NCBI GenBank assembly: GCA_025963615.1
Contig: JAOQAL010000008.1
Coordinates: 1-7,719, forward strand
Length of the DNA stretch: 7,719 nucleotides
DNA from: Chitinophagaceae bacterium
GTDB lineage: Bacteria; Bacteroidota; Bacteroidia; Chitinophagales; Chitinophagaceae
Direction: 5' to 3'
Shown here: piece by piece, positions 6,305 through 7,719 of the stretch
How positions within the stretch are numbered: the first letter of the stretch is position 1
Layout of the letters: every line of letters starts with the position of its first letter
The notes under the pieces: generated by a model
Database searches by the model: none
What the model was told of the DNA's origin: nothing
Seen by the model: the letters and a program-made list of their open reading frames with translations, nothing else
Translations under genes and position numbers: made by a program

Positions 6305-6592
6305 TTACCTATGATGACGGTGCTGTCTGTGCCGGCGCCATTCACGATTTTCATGACGGTGCATTCTGTATATATGCTGGCGTTCCCTGCGTGAAATTTT
6401 TCCATCACGGAAATCCCGGCGTTTTTCCATCCGGTAACGCATATGATCTCTATGCACCCGGCGCATTTCGGGCCCATTGCCGTAACCTTCTTCGGTACGA
6501 TGACGGCGGTAACTTTCACCAGAAGCCTGTTGCGCCGAAACGGCTACTGAAAATACAGTAAGGATTAATCCTAAGAACATTAACTTTTTCAT
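6305..6592 (-). CDS. Small secreted Arg/His-rich protein, function unknown
   Basis: A 95-residue protein beginning with a clear signal peptide (MKKLMFLGLILTVFSVAVSA, predicted cleavage after Ala20). The ATG at 6592 is preferred over the in-frame TTG at 6610, because the latter only adds MKKIIL in front of a normal signal sequence. The mature 75 residues are strongly basic: about 22 Arg and 10 His, ending in HRQHRHHR. Residues 57-88 contain the segment RRDFRDGKISRRE followed by MHRHENREWRRHR, probably a helical repeat; the DGKIS..E stretch is faintly EF-hand-loop-like but too short and basic to claim calcium binding. Similar short exported proteins with DG(K/R)IS..E plus Arg/His helices occur as hypothetical proteins in Bacteroidota, to my recollection. 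Periplasmic metal binding or interaction with polyanions would fit the composition but is speculation. It stands alone, convergent with the lipoprotein gene across the repeat at 6010-6260. Confidence 0.72.
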   Translation of the reverse strand: MKKLMFLGLILTVFSVAVSAQQASGESYRRHRTEEGYGNGPEMRRVHRDHMRYRMEKRRDFRDGKISRRERQHIYRMHRHENREWRRHRQHRHHR

Positions 6593-6709
6593 GAGTATAA
6601 TTTTTTTCAATGTTTTAAAATCTTTTGTTTCAATAATAGATTTAAAACCGTAAACGAAGTTTAAGCGCTATGAAAACTTTAACAGGGGGAGCTGTGCAGT
6701 ATAGAAATT
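6593..6709. other. AT-rich upstream region of the small secreted protein gene
   Basis: This 117-nt stretch lies between the ATG at 6592 and the symmetric element. It is AT-rich. The best -7-like match on the minus strand is TATTATTG at 6638-6631, one base off TAnnTTTG and without a convincing -33 partner. No gene, tRNA or hairpin is seen. Confidence 0.3.
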
Positions 6710-6747
6710 GATTTGGCTAAAGCCTGGAGCTCCTTATTGTCATTGAA

Positions 6748-6766
6748 CCCCGCTTTTAAGGCGGGG
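6748..6766. repeat. Left GC-rich hairpin of the symmetric element
   Basis: CCCCGC at 6748-6753 pairs with GCGGGG at 6761-6766 around TTTTAAG. The stem can extend by TT/AA with G6760 bulged. It is one base shorter than the right hairpin, having lost one C of the CCCCGCC arm. Confidence 0.75.
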
Positions 6767-6854
6767 CAATAGGACTTGAAGATTCATTAGATTTCAATTT
6801 CCATTCTTCCTTTGGGAGACCGAAAATAATTTTAAAGATGTATTGATTTAATTG

Positions 6855-6874
6855 CCCCGCCTTTTAAGGCGGGG
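6855..6874. repeat. Right GC-rich hairpin of the symmetric element; possible rnhB terminator
   Basis: CCCCGCCTT at 6855-6863 pairs perfectly with AAGGCGGGG at 6866-6874 (9 bp, 2-nt TT loop). It lies 56 nt downstream of the ribonuclease HII stop on that gene's strand, so it could stop transcription, although no T-run follows on the minus strand beyond TTAAAT. Confidence 0.75.
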
Positions 6875-6929
6875 ATTTGAATAAGGTAAGCTGTATTGGC
6901 TTTAGCCAAATCTTTTTATCAAGTGCATT

Positions 6930-7544
6930 TTAAAAAAGCAGGGCCTGATCGGGTGCTATGTTAAAGCTTTTGCGGTGATAGGGGCATAGTCCAAATTGTT
7001 CAATAGCGTCTCTATGCTCGGGGGTGCCATAACCTTTATTAGAGGCCCATTTATAATGGGGAAATTGATGATGCAATGTTTTCATATAATCATCACGATA
7101 GGTTTTTGCCAGCACACTCGCTGCTGCAATGGAGGCGTAAATGCCATCCCCTTTAATAATACAATGATGAGATATTTTTTTGTAAGAAGTAAACCGGTTA
7201 CCATCGATTAGCAATAATCCGGGTCGCTGCGACAATTGCGCTATAGCGAGGTGCATGGCTTTAAAAGATGCTTTCAAAATATTGATAACATCAATCTCGT
7301 CATTATCCACACTGGCAACCGCGTAAGCGATAGCTTCCTTTTCAATAACCGTTCTTAATTCATACCGGTGATTTTCGGGAACCAGTTTGGAATCATTCAA
7401 CAGGGGATGAAAAAAATCCTTTGGTAAAATAACAGCCGCCGCGAAAACGGGTCCTGCGTAGCACCCACGACCAGCTTCATCACAACCGGCTTCTGTTAAC
7501 TCCTCCTGGAAAAAAGATTTTAGCAAATACTGATATTTATTCAA
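6930..7544 (-). CDS. rnhB: Ribonuclease HII
   Basis: A cytoplasmic endonuclease that cleaves the RNA strand of RNA-DNA hybrids and nicks at single ribonucleotides embedded in DNA. All signature elements of type 2 RNase H are present: Asp22-Glu23 in [14 protein letters not shown], with GRG at 25-27; NDSK at 50-53; Asp114 in LLIDGN; Asp133 in KGDG, followed by [18 protein letters not shown]; and NKGYGT with Tyr172 and HRKSF near 190-194. Length (204 residues) is normal. There is no ATG in the upstream reading frame back to the stop at 7569-7571. The start is TTG at 7544, or more likely by homology TTG at 7526 (codon 7), which gives [10 protein letters not shown] and matches the usual N-terminus of Bacteroidota RNase HII. 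A TATTTTTG box on the minus strand at 7549-7542 covers the upstream TTG and would leave a short leader to the one at 7526. Divergent from the transporter gene starting at 7637. Confidence 0.93.
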   Translation of the reverse strand: MNKYQYLLKSFFQEELTEAGCDEAGRGCYAGPVFAAAVILPKDFFHPLLNDSKLVPENHRYELRTVIEKEAIAYAVASVDNDEIDVINILKASFKAMHLAIAQLSQRPGLLLIDGNRFTSYKKISHHCIIKGDGIYASIAAASVLAKTYRDDYMKTLHHQFPHYKWASNKGYGTPEHRDAIEQFGLCPYHRKSFNIAPDQALLF

Positions 7545-7602
7545 AAATAATCCCTTGCTGCTATCAAATTACACGATGTGCAAAAAATGATAAGGGATAT
7601 TG

Positions 7603-7610
7603 TAAATTTG
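7603..7610 (+). promoter_or_regulatory. -7 box of the YeeE/YedE-like gene
   Basis: TAAATTTG at 7603-7610 is an exact TAnnTTTG match, 26 nt before the ATG at 7637. The surrounding 12-mer TTGTAAATTTGT (7600-7611) is identical to that at 2339-2350 in front of the oxidoreductase gene. No clear TTG is found about 20 nt upstream. Confidence 0.45.
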
Positions 7611-7636
7611 TTGTTTGCTTGTTGATCAGACAATTT

Positions 7637-7719
7637 ATGAGTTTACTGCAATGGATCAAACAACCCTGGCCCTGGTATATCGCAGGACCCTTGATAGGCC
7701 TGATGGTGCCGGCCCTGCT
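7637..7719 (+). CDS. YeeE/YedE-family membrane transporter, N-terminal fragment (cut by window edge)
   Basis: Only the first 27 complete codons are in the window. They start with ATG at 7637 and read MSLLQWIKQPWPWYIAGPLI then GLMVPAL. The IKQPWPWYIAGPLIGL stretch is the characteristic N-terminus of Bacteroidota YeeE/YedE (DUF395) proteins, inner-membrane carriers linked to thiosulfate or sulfur-compound uptake. The hydrophobic run from residue 14 on would be the first membrane helix. In this phylum such genes often occur as a pair of half-transporters, but nothing downstream can be seen. The family call rests on a short segment. Confidence 0.65.
   Translation, partial: MSLLQWIKQPWPWYIAGPLIGLMVPAL

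Larger units (their letters stand above)
6710..6912. mobile_element. 203-bp mirror-symmetric REPIN/MITE-like element
   Basis: GATTTGGCTAAAGCC at 6710-6724 and GGCTTTAGCCAAATC at 6898-6912 are perfect 15-bp terminal inverted repeats. Inside each is a 23-nt spacer (6725-6747 and 6875-6897, partly inverted copies sharing CCTTATT), then a GC-rich hairpin. The hairpins are also inverted copies of each other: GGCGGGGCAAT at 6760-6770 is the exact complement of ATTGCCCCGCC at 6851-6861. The central 80 nt (6771-6850) is AT-rich and has no open reading frame of note. The order terminus-spacer-hairpin-centre-hairpin-spacer-terminus is that of a nonautonomous element made of two inverted REP-like units, as mobilised in other bacteria by Y1 (REP-associated) tyrosine transposases. 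No transposase lies in the window. It fills the gap between the 5' region of the secreted-protein gene and the 3' end of the ribonuclease HII gene, and ends 17 nt past the latter's stop codon. Confidence 0.7.

Noticed and set aside
6196..6519. Minus-strand open frame of 107 codons at 6196-6519
   Set aside because: It overlaps the signal-peptide-bearing small protein in another frame and runs into the repeat region; its sequence looks like an out-of-frame reading.
1..7719. Defence system, phage, toxin-antitoxin or biosynthetic cluster
   Set aside because: None of the genes belongs to such a family, and the gene pairs are divergent or convergent singletons with ordinary composition.

Overview
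The window looks like chromosomal DNA of a Bacteroidota bacterium, probably a Chitinophagaceae-like lineage. The signs are TAnnTTTG-type -7 boxes close upstream of several starts, no Shine-Dalgarno sequences, a secreted S9 peptidase whose signal peptide ends in FSQ, and protein families typical of that phylum. The taxonomic call is inference. Most of the window is ordinary metabolic and maintenance genes. I did not find a convincing undescribed multi-gene system; the least explained parts are two intergenic repeat structures.

Layout: (1) 51-2207, minus: secreted S9 family prolyl-oligopeptidase-type peptidase. (2) 2208-2364: divergent control region with an 11-bp inverted repeat and a clear promoter for the next gene. 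(3) 2365-3396, plus: beta subunit of a 2-oxoacid:ferredoxin oxidoreductase, without an adjacent alpha subunit. (4) 3507-4388, minus: FIH/JmjC-like cupin_8 2-oxoglutarate oxygenase, convergent with the previous gene; I see no clear terminator in 3397-3506. (5) 4389-4499: divergent promoters. (6) 4500-5108, plus: YciO-type member of the YrdC/Sua5 family, followed 52 nt later by (7) 5161-6015, plus: an unrecognised outer-membrane-barrel-like lipoprotein. (8) 6010-6260: two tandem copies of a CGCAAAG-rich intergenic repeat with MITE-like ends; the first copy overlaps the stop codon of the lipoprotein gene. (9) 6305-6592, minus: small secreted Arg/His-rich protein. (10) 6710-6912: a 203-bp mirror-symmetric element with 15-bp perfect terminal inverted repeats and two GC-rich hairpins, REPIN/MITE-like. 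(11) 6930-7544, minus: ribonuclease HII with a TTG start. (12) 7637 to the right edge, plus: first 27 codons of a probable YeeE/YedE-family transporter.

The genes do not form one pathway. Only the yciO-like gene and the lipoprotein gene are placed so that co-transcription is plausible. The other neighbours are divergent or convergent single genes, each with its own short intergenic region.
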